Shown one piece after another: positions 25,562 to 34,722 of a stretch of 64,000 nt of DNA; positions within the stretch are counted from its first letter, which is position 1, and each line of letters begins with the position of its first letter. The translations under genes were made by a program, and so were the position numbers. This stretch comes from Nereida ignava (GTDB lineage: Bacteria > Pseudomonadota > Alphaproteobacteria > Rhodobacterales > Rhodobacteraceae), in assembly GCF_001049735.1 (NCBI RefSeq), contig NZ_CVPC01000003.1, positions 62,001 through 126,000 on the forward strand. The letters are read 5' to 3'. The notes below the pieces were generated by a model. That model ran no database searches and was not told where the DNA came from. It saw only the letters and a program-made list of their open reading frames with translations.

Positions 25562-26579
25562 GTCAGCCGTCACTTTTTCTATCGCGGAAGCCCCGCCGTC
25601 GCGCCTTGATAAGGCGTTGGCCCGCGATGTGCCAGTCACCGCGAACCTTTCACGCTCGCGGCTTGGCAAATTGATCGCACAAGGCGCGGTTGAGGTGGAC
25701 GGGACTGTCGTGACAGACATCAAGGCACGCGCGGCCGAGGGGATGCAGATAAGCATCACTGTGCCCGAAGCCACCGAAAGCCATATGTTGCCAGAAGACA
25801 TTCCGCTGAATGTGATCTTTGAAGATGATGATCTGATTGTGATCAACAAGCCTGCAGGCATGGTCGTACATCCCGCGCCAGGCACGCCGTCCGGCACGTT
25901 GGTCAATGCGTTGATGCACCACTGCGGGGAAAGCCTGTCCGGTGTGGGCGGTGAAAAGCGCCCCGGAATTGTCCACCGTATCGACAAAGACACATCGGGC
26001 ATTTTGGTCGTCGCAAAGTCTGATCAGGCGCACCATGGGCTCGCGGCGCAATTTGAGGCCCATACAGTTGAGCGGTATTACCGCGCCGTCTGTTACGGTG
26101 TGCCGGATGCGAATGATCCCCGCCTGCGCGGTATTCGCGGTACGTCCTTTGAGCCAGGTAATATTCTGAAGCTTAACACCCATCTTGCCCGCCACAAAAC
26201 GGACAGACAGCGTCAAGCCGTACTGTTTGACGGTGGGCGTCACGCTGTAACGCGCGCGCGATTGGTCGAACGTTTTGGCCAGCCCGAGACCCTCGCGCTT
26301 ATTGAATGTTGGCTCGAAACCGGTCGGACGCACCAAATCCGCGTGCACATGGCCCATGCGGGTCATGGTCTGGTGGGGGATCCAACTTATGGTGGGCGGC
26401 GCAAACTGCCCCCCAAAGCGCTGAGTGCCGGTGCCCATGCGGCGGTGGCCGCGTTTAACCGACAGGCGTTACATGCGGCGGTTTTGGGGTTTGAGCATCC
26501 TGTTAGCGGCGAAATGATGCGTTTTGAGGCCCCGCTTCCGGAAGACATGGCAACGATGATCCAAGCGTTGCGCGGATAA
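25560..26579 (+). CDS. rluD: RluA family 23S rRNA pseudouridine synthase (RluD-like)
   Basis: 339 residues. N-terminal S4 RNA-binding domain (SRLGKLIAQGAVEVDG, residues about 33-48) and a catalytic domain with VINKPAGMVVHPAPG and the RluA signature HRIDKDTSG at 139-147, in which Asp142 is the catalytic residue; later LETGRTHQIRVHM closes the family pattern. RluD makes pseudouridines in helix 69 of 23S rRNA; RluC is the other close family, and S4 plus length favour RluD. It is divergent from the small membrane gene with overlapping start codons, and rpoH follows in the same direction. Confidence 0.9.
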   Translation: MSAVTFSIAEAPPSRLDKALARDVPVTANLSRSRLGKLIAQGAVEVDGTVVTDIKARAAEGMQISITVPEATESHMLPEDIPLNVIFEDDDLIVINKPAGMVVHPAPGTPSGTLVNALMHHCGESLSGVGGEKRPGIVHRIDKDTSGILVVAKSDQAHHGLAAQFEAHTVERYYRAVCYGVPDANDPRLRGIRGTSFEPGNILKLNTHLARHKTDRQRQAVLFDGGRHAVTRARLVERFGQPETLALIECWLETGRTHQIRVHMAHAGHGLVGDPTYGGRRKLPPKALSAGAHAAVAAFNRQALHAAVLGFEHPVSGEMMRFEAPLPEDMATMIQALRG

Positions 26580-26698
26580 TTATTCTATTCATGAGTTGGT
26601 AACAGTTTCGCGAGGATACCCTTGCGGGGGCGCATTTGCGCACCCATATCTATGTCAACGCGGACACTTCCGCTGACTTTGACCACGAGGGGCTTACA

Positions 26699-27595
26699 AT
26701 GGCGAACTACACAACTCTGCCTGCACCCACACCTGAGGGCGGGCTTAACCGTTACATGCAAGAAATCCGGAAGTTTCCAATGTTGGAGCCGGAGGAAGAA
26801 TACATGCTGGCCAAGCGTTATTTGGACCATGACGACAGCGGCGCGGCCCATAAGCTTGTGACATCGCACCTGCGTTTGGCGGCAAAAATTGCCATGGGGT
26901 ATCGCGGCTATGGCCTGCCGCAGGCGGAAGTAATTTCAGAGGCGAACGTGGGCCTGATGCAAGCTGTGAAGCGATTCGATCCTGAAAAAGGGTTCCGCCT
27001 GGCGACCTACGCGATGTGGTGGATCCGCGCGTCCATTCAGGAATACGTTCTGCGGTCATGGAGCCTTGTGAAGCTTGGTACGACATCCGCACAGAAGAAA
27101 TTGTTCTTCAACTTGCGCAAAGCCAAGAAGAAGATTGGTGCGCTTGAGGATGGTGATCTGCGTCCCGAAAACGTCGCACGGATCGCACAGGAGCTCAGCG
27201 TGACAGAGGACGAAGTCGTGTCCATGAACCGCCGTTTGTCGGGTGGAGATGCATCGCTAAACGCGATGGTATCTAACGACGGTGAAGGCGCGATGGAGTG
27301 GCAAGACTGGCTTGAAGATGAAGATGCAACCCAAGCGGATGACTACGCTGAAAAGGACGAGTTGGATACGCGCCGTGCGCTTTTGAGTGAGGCGATGGTG
27401 GTGCTGAACGATCGCGAGAAAGATATCCTGACGCAGCGCCGTTTGGCCGAAAAGCCAGTCACGCTTGAAGATTTGAGCGGTCAGTATTCTGTGAGCCGTG
27501 AGCGGATCAGGCAGATTGAAGTGCGCGCGTTTGAGAAGTTGCAAAACAAAATGCGCGAACTTGCCGGTGCCAAAGGTTTGCTGGAAGAGGCGTGA
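26699..27595 (+). CDS. rpoH: RNA polymerase heat-shock sigma factor RpoH
   Basis: 298 residues, sigma-32 type. After MANYTTLPAPTPEGGLNRYM comes region 1.2/2.1, then KGFRLATYAMWWIRASIQEYVLRS (region 2.3-2.4), the RpoH box region (TSAQKKLFFNLRKAKKKIG, the QKKLFFNLR motif being diagnostic for sigma-32) and region 4 with [19 protein letters not shown]. It directs transcription of chaperone and protease genes. The frame is open to 26636, but ATG 26699 is the family start. Rhodobacterales often have a second rpoH; this one is not resolved to RpoHI or RpoHII here. Confidence 0.95.
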   Translation: MANYTTLPAPTPEGGLNRYMQEIRKFPMLEPEEEYMLAKRYLDHDDSGAAHKLVTSHLRLAAKIAMGYRGYGLPQAEVISEANVGLMQAVKRFDPEKGFRLATYAMWWIRASIQEYVLRSWSLVKLGTTSAQKKLFFNLRKAKKKIGALEDGDLRPENVARIAQELSVTEDEVVSMNRRLSGGDASLNAMVSNDGEGAMEWQDWLEDEDATQADDYAEKDELDTRRALLSEAMVVLNDREKDILTQRRLAEKPVTLEDLSGQYSVSRERIRQIEVRAFEKLQNKMRELAGAKGLLEEA

Positions 27596-27639
27596 GCCAG
27601 AGCAAAACGTATGATTTGAAGCGAAGTAATGTGTTGATT

Positions 27640-27673
27640 ATCCCCGTCAGTGCCTCCGGCGGGGATATTTTTT
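27640..27673 (+). terminator. Rho-independent terminator of rpoH
   Basis: ATCCCCG (27640-27646) pairs with CGGGGAT (27660-27666) and is followed by a run of T, 45 bases after the rpoH stop. It also sits at the end of the convergent hyi gene. Confidence 0.8.
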
Positions 27674-27687
27674 AACAAAAGAAGAGT

Positions 27688-28452
27688 TTAGGATTTGTAT
27701 TTTGTAAGCCAGTCAAGTGTGGGTGGCGTTGGACCATTGGGCTTATATTCTGCACCAAGCGGGGCGGCGTAACCTAGTGACTTCAAATGCGCGAAGATGT
27801 GGTCATATGACAGCTCTCCGCGATCCGGTGTGCTGCGATCCGGCACAGAAGCAAACTGAATATGGCCAATGATGCTTTGCAGCTTTGTAAGGCGGTTGGT
27901 GATATCACCTTCCATCAGTTGCACATGATAGCAGTCAAACATCAGCTTTAGATTTGGCGCACCCACTTCAGTGATGATTTGCTGTGCTTGGGATGTGGTT
28001 GACAGAAAATATCCCGGTGCATCGTAGTGATTAAGCGGTTCAATTACGATCCCAATGCCGTGCGGGGCAGCTTTTGCGCAGGCGTATGTCAGGTTTTCAC
28101 AAAATACATCGTGCGCCTCAACGCCTTGGGCAAACCCCGCCATTGCATGGATATTTGCAGTGCCGGTGATGTGTGCGTACTCAATCGCTTGGTCGATCGC
28201 CACGCGTGCCTCGGTCATTCGGTTGGGCAGGGCGTTTAGGCCGTTTTCCCCCTTTGAAAGATCACCGCGGATAGTGTTGAGGCCCAGCATGTTGAGCCCC
28301 GTGTCTGTCAATGCCAGCGCGACATCTTCTGCTGGTGTGTCGTATGGCCAGTGGCATTCGACCGCATCAAAGCCGGCTACTTTGGCGGCGCGGATGGCAT
28401 CCGTCAGGGGCAACTCGCTCCATAAAAAGCCAAGGTTGGCCGAAAACTTCAC
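27688..28452 (-). CDS. hyi: Hydroxypyruvate isomerase-like TIM-barrel protein
   Basis: 254 residues of the AP-endonuclease-2 type TIM barrel. It starts MKFSANLGFLWSELPL and carries the conserved metal/substrate segments FDAVECHWPY, IVIEPLNHYDAPGYFL (with the catalytic Glu of the Hyi/OtnI family), LKLMFDCYHVQLMEGD and AEYKPNG. Hyi isomerises hydroxypyruvate; the close relative OtnI isomerises 2-oxo-tetronate in four-carbon sugar-acid breakdown. The start is GTG, overlapping the TGA of the upstream dehydrogenase (GTGA), so the two are coupled. With a beta-hydroxyacid dehydrogenase as partner the tetronate pathway is possible, but no OtnK/OtnC genes are present here. Confidence 0.85.
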   Translation of the reverse strand: MKFSANLGFLWSELPLTDAIRAAKVAGFDAVECHWPYDTPAEDVALALTDTGLNMLGLNTIRGDLSKGENGLNALPNRMTEARVAIDQAIEYAHITGTANIHAMAGFAQGVEAHDVFCENLTYACAKAAPHGIGIVIEPLNHYDAPGYFLSTTSQAQQIITEVGAPNLKLMFDCYHVQLMEGDITNRLTKLQSIIGHIQFASVPDRSTPDRGELSYDHIFAHLKSLGYAAPLGAEYKPNGPTPPTLDWLTKYKS

Positions 28453-29348
28453 GAGGGCGTTCCGCTTGGCAGGTTTAGCCCCGCTTGGGCGGCGTAGACT
28501 TTTGCGACGGCTGCATCGTCTTCAAGACCCAAACCTGCTTCAACTGCTTTGGCGTATTGTGCCAGCGCAGTTTTGGTAATGGGGGCGTCAAAAGCTGCCT
28601 GATCCGCAATATCCAGAACAATGCCGAGGTCTTTGGGCCAGATGTTAACCGATGAGCGCGGCTTGTAATCGCCGTCTGCAATATGAGGCGCGCGGTTTTC
28701 CAGCATCCAAGACGTGCCAGCACATTTTGAGATAACATCGATGAACGACGTAGGGCTAACACCTTGGGTCATGCCGAAGGTGATGGCTTCGGCCATGGCT
28801 GCAATATGAACGCCCGCCAACATCTGGTTCACGGCTTTCATGGCTGATCCCGCACCGGCTTCATAACCCAATGGAAAAACCGTTTCCGCAATGCTGTCCA
28901 TGACGTCTTTCGCGCCCTCAAATGCATCTGCGCTGCCTGATGCCATGACAGAAAGCGCGCCATTTGCGGCTTTTACGGCCCCACCTGAAATTGGCGCGTC
29001 CAAATAATGCAGGCCGAGCGATTGAGCGCGGGCTTCCATGTCGCGCGCAAATTCTGGTGGCACAGTTGCGCAAGCAATGACGGTAGCACCTTTGCGCATT
29101 TGCGCAGCGATACCGTTTTGGCCGAACAGAACATCCTCTGTTTGCGCCGCGTTCAGAACAACCAACACTGCCACATCAATGTCAGCGTAATCGGGCAGGC
29201 TTGCCTGACCGCCTTCCGCGATGAATTTGGCTGTGGTGGCCTCAACGACGTCACGCCCCCACACTTTGTGACCACCGCGCAGGGCAGATTGCGCGATGCC
29301 GTATCCCATTGAGCCAAGGCCGATTACGGCAACATTCTTGGGGCTCAT
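28449..29348 (-). CDS. Beta-hydroxyacid (L-threonate-type) dehydrogenase
   Basis: 299 residues of the 3-hydroxyisobutyrate dehydrogenase superfamily. Rossmann motif GLGSMG at residues 10-15, substrate-binding DAPISGGAVKAANGALSVM (the DAPVSGG family motif), and the catalytic-lysine helix AGSAMKAVNQMLAGVH. The combination with the Hyi-like gene and sequence style fit LtnD/YgbJ-type L-threonate dehydrogenase. ATG 29346-29348 lies one base after the pepF stop; a longer start at 29372 would overlap pepF. It is the middle gene of pepF, this, hyi. Confidence 0.85.
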   Translation of the reverse strand: MSPKNVAVIGLGSMGYGIAQSALRGGHKVWGRDVVEATTAKFIAEGGQASLPDYADIDVAVLVVLNAAQTEDVLFGQNGIAAQMRKGATVIACATVPPEFARDMEARAQSLGLHYLDAPISGGAVKAANGALSVMASGSADAFEGAKDVMDSIAETVFPLGYEAGAGSAMKAVNQMLAGVHIAAMAEAITFGMTQGVSPTSFIDVISKCAGTSWMLENRAPHIADGDYKPRSSVNIWPKDLGIVLDIADQAAFDAPITKTALAQYAKAVEAGLGLEDDAAVAKVYAAQAGLNLPSGTPS

Positions 29349-29349
29349 A

Positions 29350-31149
29350 TTAGGCGTCCTCCATCGCTTCAAGTTCGTCGATCATTGCGCTGATCATCGA
29401 CAGGCCCTTGTCCCAAAACGCCGGATCGGATGCATCAAGGCCAAATGGGGCAAGCAATTCTTTGTGGTGCTTTGACCCGCCCGCGCGCAGCATATCGAAG
29501 TATTTATCCTGAAACTCTGCGCCGCTTTCCTCAAAGACCGCATAGAGTGCGTTCACAAGGCCGTCGCCGAAGGCGTATGCATAGACGTAGAATGGCGAGT
29601 GAACAAAGTGCGGAATATAGGCCCAAAATGTCTCGTAGCCGTCTTGGAACTCAAACACGGGGCCAAGCGAGGCCGCTTGCACGGACATCCAAAGTGCGTT
29701 GATGTCATCTGGCGTCAATTCGCCTTCGGCGCGTGCAGCGTGCAGCTTGCACTCAAAATCGTAGAACGCAATTTGGCGCACAACCGTGTTGATCATGTCT
29801 TCGACTTTGCCCGCCAGCAAGGTTTTGCGCTCGGCTTGGGTTTTCGCCGCGTCTAGCAATTTACGGAACGTGAGCATTTCGCCGAACACAGAGGCAGTCT
29901 CGGCCAAAGTAAGCGGGGTCGAGGATAGTAGCTCGCCTTGCTCTGCAGCAAGTACTTGGTGAACACCGTGACCCAGTTCATGGGCGAGCGTCATGACATC
30001 GCGCGGTTTGCCAAGGTAGTTCAGCATCACATAGGGGTGCGCATCAGTAACCGTTGGGTGAGCAAAAGCACCGGGTGCCTTGCCTGCTTTCACAGCCGCA
30101 TCAATCCAGCCTTTTGTAAAGAACGGCTCAGCCAGATCGGCCATACGCGGATCAAAATCAGCATAGGCTTCCATAACGGTCCGCTGAGCTGTTTCCCAGT
30201 TTACCGGTGTTAGATCATCCTGGGGCAGGGGCGCGTTTCGGTCCCATGTTTGCATTTTCTCAAGCCCAAGCCACTTGGCTTTCAAGGCATAGTAGCGGTG
30301 GCTCAACTTGGGATAGGCGGCAACAACCGCATCGCGAAGCGCTTCCACCACTTCGGGCTCTACGTGGTTTGACAGATGGCGTCCGGTTTGCGGCGTTTCC
30401 ATTCCGCGCCACTTATCCTCGACCGATTTTTCTTTGGCCAATGTGTTGTGGATGCGCGCGAAGGTGCGGATGTTTTTGTCAAATACGCGGGCAAGCTCGC
30501 GGGAGGCCGCTTCTCGTTTTGCGCCGTTGGGGTCAGTTAGCAGGTTCAACGCGCTTTCGATGTTGACGGTTTCGCCCTCAATTTCGAATTCCAAACCTGC
30601 GATGGTTTCATCAAACAAGCGGTTCCATGCGGCAGCGCCCACAACGGACTGATCATGTAGAAACTTCTCCAACTCGTCTGACAGCTGGTAGGGCTTCATC
30701 GCGCGCATGCGGTCAAAGACTGGTTTATAGCGTGCCAAGTCAGCGTTTTGTGCAAGTAAGCCCGCAAGATGCGCATCATCAAGGCGGTTAAACTCAAGAC
30801 CATAAAACACCAGCGGTGTGGTAAAGTTGGTGATGTTGTCTTGGCAGTTTGACATAAACTGCGCGCGCTCACCGTCTGTGGTGTTTTGGTAGTAGCGCAG
30901 TCCGGCGAACGACATGATGCGGCCTGCGATCATGTCGATTTTTTCATAGCGACGCACGGCATTTAGCAATTCAACTGCGCTTAAGCCAGCCAACTTGCCC
31001 TCATAGTTTGCGGCGAAATCAGCGCATTCGGCTTCGAGCCAAGCCATGTCTGTGTGCAACTGATCCGCGTCAGAGCTTTCATAGAGATCAGACAAATCCC
31101 AGTTGGGTAGGTCACCGAAATCGGTTTGGGTCGTTGGTGCATCAAGCAT
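29350..31149 (-). CDS. pepF: Oligoendopeptidase F (M3 family metallopeptidase)
   Basis: 599 residues, cytoplasmic zinc peptidase that trims peptides of roughly 7-17 residues. The zinc motif HELGHGVHQ (HExxH type) is near residue 388, with the downstream ETASVFGEML providing the third ligand region, and the C-terminal YIPHFVHSPFYVYAYAFGD is the typical PepF substrate-binding stretch. Length matches the PepF/M3 branch of about 600 residues. The start MLDAPTTQTDFGDLPNW at 31149 is family-typical. Its stop nearly touches the dehydrogenase gene downstream. Confidence 0.93.
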   Translation of the reverse strand: MLDAPTTQTDFGDLPNWDLSDLYESSDADQLHTDMAWLEAECADFAANYEGKLAGLSAVELLNAVRRYEKIDMIAGRIMSFAGLRYYQNTTDGERAQFMSNCQDNITNFTTPLVFYGLEFNRLDDAHLAGLLAQNADLARYKPVFDRMRAMKPYQLSDELEKFLHDQSVVGAAAWNRLFDETIAGLEFEIEGETVNIESALNLLTDPNGAKREAASRELARVFDKNIRTFARIHNTLAKEKSVEDKWRGMETPQTGRHLSNHVEPEVVEALRDAVVAAYPKLSHRYYALKAKWLGLEKMQTWDRNAPLPQDDLTPVNWETAQRTVMEAYADFDPRMADLAEPFFTKGWIDAAVKAGKAPGAFAHPTVTDAHPYVMLNYLGKPRDVMTLAHELGHGVHQVLAAEQGELLSSTPLTLAETASVFGEMLTFRKLLDAAKTQAERKTLLAGKVEDMINTVVRQIAFYDFECKLHAARAEGELTPDDINALWMSVQAASLGPVFEFQDGYETFWAYIPHFVHSPFYVYAYAFGDGLVNALYAVFEESGAEFQDKYFDMLRAGGSKHHKELLAPFGLDASDPAFWDKGLSMISAMIDELEAMEDA

Positions 31150-31241
31150 GTCGGTGTCCTTTTGTGATTTGTTATGGCGAACTTATGGCCGCAGGGGGCG
31201 GGTTGAAAGAGCACGCAGATGGAATTTTGAAAAAACAAAGC

Positions 31242-32831
31242 CTATCCGAATTGGCGCAGCATTTCTTGAAGGTCCTCAAGTGTGTTGATCTCGTCCAGCG
31301 GCTTGTCTTGGCGCCACCGCAGCATGCGCGGAAAGCGAAGCGCGATCCCCGATTTATGGCGCGGCGAGGCTTGGATGCCTTCAAAAGCGATCTCAAACAC
31401 ATGCTGTGGTGTGACTTGGCGCACAGGTCCAAAACGTTGCAATGTGTTCTTCTTGACCCATGACGTGATCTGTTTGAATTCCGCATCCGTCAGGCCCGAA
31501 TAGGCTTTGGTGAAAGGCACCAATTCGTTGCCGCTTTTGACCGCAAATGTGTAGTCCGTAAACAAGGTGGCGCGGCGCCCGTGACCCGCTTGGGCATAGA
31601 TCATCACAGCATCAATCGTGAGCGGGTCGACTTTCCATTTCCACCAATCGCCTTTTTTGCGCCCTGCCAGATATGGGCTGGAAAGACGTTTCAGCATCAA
31701 CCCTTCCGCATTCACCTCTCGCGCAGTTTCACGTGCCTCTGCCAGCGTATCCCAAGAAGTTGCAGGTACCTGTTTGGACAGTGCAATTGGCAAGTCGGTT
31801 GGCAGATTTTCAATCAAGCTTGCGAGTAAATGCCGCCGCTCTGACAGAGGTTTTTCGCGGATATCAGTGCCGTGCCATTCAAGCAGATCATAGGCTTGCA
31901 AAATTACGGGTGCCTCGATCAGCATCTTTTTGGGCACCGTTTTGCGACCAATCCGTTTTTGCAAAACGTTGAACGACAAAGGTACGCCGTCTTGAAAAGC
32001 GAGGACTTCACCGTCGATAACAGTACCGTCGGGAAGAAAATCGCGCAGCTGTGCAAATTCTGGAAAGCGGTCTGTCATCAACTCTTCCCCGCGCGACCAC
32101 AGATGATGTGCACCGCCGCGTTTGATGAGTTGCCCTCGGATGCCGTCCCACTTTAGCTCGGCGCACCAATTACTTACGGGCCCAAGCTGATCTATGTCAT
32201 CAACGCCGTGGGCCAAGTAAAACGGGTAGGGTTTGGATAAATCTGCCTCGGGGTCGTCTTGCAGAACGAGTTGGTCAAATGTGATGCTGTCAGGTGTCCA
32301 ACTGCCCATTAACTTGTGGGTAAGGGCGGCTTCATCTTGGTCAGTGCATTGCGCAAGTGCGCGTGTCACCAGCTTTTGTGATACGCCAACCCGGAAACCG
32401 CCCGTCAGTAGTTTGTTAAACAAAAAGCGTTCAGTCGTGTTGAGCCGGTCCCACGCGTCCAGAATGATTTTCTTGCGGGCAGCCTCTTCTTGGGGGGCGA
32501 TCGATTGTACGGTTTTGATCCAATGGGTCAGCGGTTGATCGTCGTGTTGCCGTGCTGGGGGAAGAACAAGGGCGATGGTTTCCGCCAAGTCGCCCACGAT
32601 CGGGTAGCACTCCTCAAAAAGCCAAAGGGGGATGCCCGCAAGTTCTGCGGCCCATTCCCGCAGCAGGGTTGTTGTGACTGCACGTTTGGGGCGACGCCCT
32701 GAAAAAAGGGCGATGCACCAGAGTTTGTCGCTGTCTGAGGCGGCCTCGAAAAACGCACGCAGGGCTGCCACTTTGCTTGTGGTTTTGGTGGTCTGGTCAA
32801 GCGTGGTGAAAAGCGTCGCGAAATCCCGCAT
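31242..32831 (-). CDS. ATP-dependent DNA ligase (damage-response type)
   Basis: 529 residues. The adenylation motif is AELKWDGIRGQL (KxDG with the nucleophilic lysine near residue 228); further nucleotidyl-transferase motifs are DGEVLAF and EGLMLKRLSSPY, WWKWK is motif V, and an OB-fold follows. The N-terminal 200 residues are the DNA-binding domain of ATP ligases. This class is the cisplatin damage-response ligase, which occurs with an exonuclease, a DEXH helicase and a phosphoesterase (PdeM). The exonuclease is the upstream partner: its stop overlaps this ATG (TAATG). It is distinct from the replicative NAD ligase. Confidence 0.92.
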   Translation of the reverse strand: MRDFATLFTTLDQTTKTTSKVAALRAFFEAASDSDKLWCIALFSGRRPKRAVTTTLLREWAAELAGIPLWLFEECYPIVGDLAETIALVLPPARQHDDQPLTHWIKTVQSIAPQEEAARKKIILDAWDRLNTTERFLFNKLLTGGFRVGVSQKLVTRALAQCTDQDEAALTHKLMGSWTPDSITFDQLVLQDDPEADLSKPYPFYLAHGVDDIDQLGPVSNWCAELKWDGIRGQLIKRGGAHHLWSRGEELMTDRFPEFAQLRDFLPDGTVIDGEVLAFQDGVPLSFNVLQKRIGRKTVPKKMLIEAPVILQAYDLLEWHGTDIREKPLSERRHLLASLIENLPTDLPIALSKQVPATSWDTLAEARETAREVNAEGLMLKRLSSPYLAGRKKGDWWKWKVDPLTIDAVMIYAQAGHGRRATLFTDYTFAVKSGNELVPFTKAYSGLTDAEFKQITSWVKKNTLQRFGPVRQVTPQHVFEIAFEGIQASPRHKSGIALRFPRMLRWRQDKPLDEINTLEDLQEMLRQFG

Positions 32832-33868
32832 TAGACTGCCGCACCCGCGTCTTGAGTATCCTGTTGCGGGGCGTCGCTGTCATCTGCCTCATCACCGCCG
32901 TAGTCTGTGCTGACCACATGGGCATCATAGCCTTGGTCGCGCAGCCACTTGGTGAACACGGAGGTATAGCCGTGTGTGACGAAAATGCGCTCGGCTCCTG
33001 TTTCGGCGATGGCGCTGTTCAGTTCGGTCCAATCAGCGTGGTCAGATATGATGAAACCCCTTTCGGCGGCGCGGCGGCGCTTGACCCCGCGAAGGGCCAT
33101 CCAGCCGCTTGCGAAGGCTTGTGATTGGGGGCCGAATTTCTTGGACCATGGGCCAAACGCCGAAGGGGGGCAGATGACCAATGCGCTCGGGTATTTCTTT
33201 AGACCCGTCTCAGCTGTGACACGCACCGTGTCGGGCAGGTGCAATCCTTGGGCGCGCAGAATGTCGTTGGTGTTTTCGATTGAGGCATGGGTCAAGATCG
33301 GCCCGATTGAGGCGTCAACGCAGGACATCAAACGCTGCGCTTTGCCTAACGCATAGGCCCCAAGAATTGACGCCTTGCCTTCCGCGCGGTTTGCGGTCCA
33401 CCACGTATTGATCTGATCCGCCACCACTTGTTGCGGCTGCCATTTAAAGATGGGCAGCCCAAATGTGCTTTCAGTAATAAAAGCATGGCAGCGTACAGGC
33501 TCAAAGGGTTCTGAAAAGCCGTCATTCGTTGTCTTGTAATCCCCCGAGGCGACCCAAACTTCGCCGGCCACTTCTACCCTTATCTGGGCAGACCCGGGTA
33601 CGTGTCCTGCGGGATGAAAGCTGACTCTCGCGTCGCCAATTTGTACGGTCTCTGCGTAATTCACTGTGTCAATCGACACATCCCCTAGCCTGTGTTGCAT
33701 CACCGGAGCAGCGGCTTTGGTGGCCAGATAGCTGCCCATGCCCCAACGTGCGTGATCCGAGTGCCCATGGGTGATCAATGCGCGCTCAACACGGCCCCAA
33801 GGGTCAATATAAAAGTCGCCCGCCGGACAGTAGATGCCCTTATCGGTAAAAGTTAGCACGTTGCTCAT
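32831..33868 (-). CDS. Ligase-associated DNA damage-response exonuclease (metallo-beta-lactamase fold)
   Basis: 345 residues. N-terminal metallo-beta-lactamase domain with the zinc motif HGHSDH at residues 34-39, followed by a beta-CASP-type region (ITESTFGLPIF and ALGKAQRLM) and a C-terminal SDHADWTELNSAI block. This fits the SNM1/Artemis-like nuclease that travels with ATP-dependent ligases in bacteria, proposed to process damaged DNA ends. Translation of the downstream ligase is coupled through the overlapping stop and start. The helicase and PdeM phosphoesterase of the four-gene version are not adjacent. A C-terminal acidic tail (about 20 residues) is extra. Confidence 0.9.
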   Translation of the reverse strand: MSNVLTFTDKGIYCPAGDFYIDPWGRVERALITHGHSDHARWGMGSYLATKAAAPVMQHRLGDVSIDTVNYAETVQIGDARVSFHPAGHVPGSAQIRVEVAGEVWVASGDYKTTNDGFSEPFEPVRCHAFITESTFGLPIFKWQPQQVVADQINTWWTANRAEGKASILGAYALGKAQRLMSCVDASIGPILTHASIENTNDILRAQGLHLPDTVRVTAETGLKKYPSALVICPPSAFGPWSKKFGPQSQAFASGWMALRGVKRRRAAERGFIISDHADWTELNSAIAETGAERIFVTHGYTSVFTKWLRDQGYDAHVVSTDYGGDEADDSDAPQQDTQDAGAAV

Positions 33869-33957
33869 GGCCTAAAGTGTAGTGCGGGTTGCGCAGGGTG
33901 CAATTTGTGTATTTGTCTGTTGGCAGATTTACCTAATTCAACGCGGAGAGCCGACAC

Positions 33958-34716
33958 ATGGGCATTGCAGATTTCAAACAAAGAATGGCGTCTGGCGCGC
34001 CCTTGGCGGGCACTTTCTTGAAAACCGCAAGCCACGAGTTGGTCGAGATTTTTGCGCGCTCAGAGTTGGATTTTATCTGTCTTGATGCAGAGCATGCACC
34101 GTTTGATCGCGCACGGATGGATGCCTGCGTGGCCGTATCCCGCGCGTTGGATTTCCCGGTGTTGGTGCGTGTGGCCGACGGCAGTGCCAAAGAGATTTTA
34201 CAAGCGCTTGATATGGGCGCAACGGGCATCGTTTGCCCCCATGTGGACAGCGTGCAAAAAGCGCAAGAGTTGGCGAAGAATTGTCACTTTGGCTTGGGTG
34301 GCCGCGGATTTGCCGGATCAACCCGCTGGGCGGGATTTGCAACGCGACCCATGCCCGAGGTATTGGCGCAGACAGATCAAACCGTTGTGATTGCCCAAAT
34401 CGAAGAACCCGCCGGTGTGGAAGACATTGAAGGCATTGCGTCAGTTGAGGGCGTTGACGGTATCTTTATTGGTCCGGCAGATTTATCTGTGGGCTACGGC
34501 TATAACCACCAAACAAGTGATGAACTTTTTGCGGCGTTTGAACGTTGCGGCGCCGCTGCTAAAGCCAATGGCAAAACCTATATGAGCTGGGTCCCAAACG
34601 GTGCCAAGGCGAAAGAGTGGTCAAAATACGGGATGAGCATGTTCTTCATCGGGTCCGAGCACAGCTGGATGCTGCGGGGCGCAAACGCAGATGCGGCAGG
34701 CGTGCACGAAATTTAA
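33958..34716 (+). CDS. HpcH/HpaI aldolase family protein
   Basis: 252 residues of the class II 2-oxo-acid aldolase family (HpaI/GarL/RhmA type), which cleave 2-keto-hydroxy acids to pyruvate and an aldehyde with a divalent metal. Visible: DFICLDAEHAPFD (the catalytic His/Asp loop), GATGIVCPHVDSVQKAQE, QIEEPAGVEDIEGIASVEG and GIFIGPADLSVGYG, in which the Glu and Asp are metal ligands. The substrate cannot be assigned. It stands alone between the divergent exonuclease gene and a convergent hydrolase gene. Confidence 0.9.
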   Translation: MGIADFKQRMASGAPLAGTFLKTASHELVEIFARSELDFICLDAEHAPFDRARMDACVAVSRALDFPVLVRVADGSAKEILQALDMGATGIVCPHVDSVQKAQELAKNCHFGLGGRGFAGSTRWAGFATRPMPEVLAQTDQTVVIAQIEEPAGVEDIEGIASVEGVDGIFIGPADLSVGYGYNHQTSDELFAAFERCGAAAKANGKTYMSWVPNGAKAKEWSKYGMSMFFIGSEHSWMLRGANADAAGVHEI

Positions 34717-34722
34717 GCGGCG

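Noticed and set aside
25262-26438. Long minus-strand frame extending across rluD
   Set aside because: Only its first 99 codons (25262-25561) are a gene; the rest is antisense to rluD.
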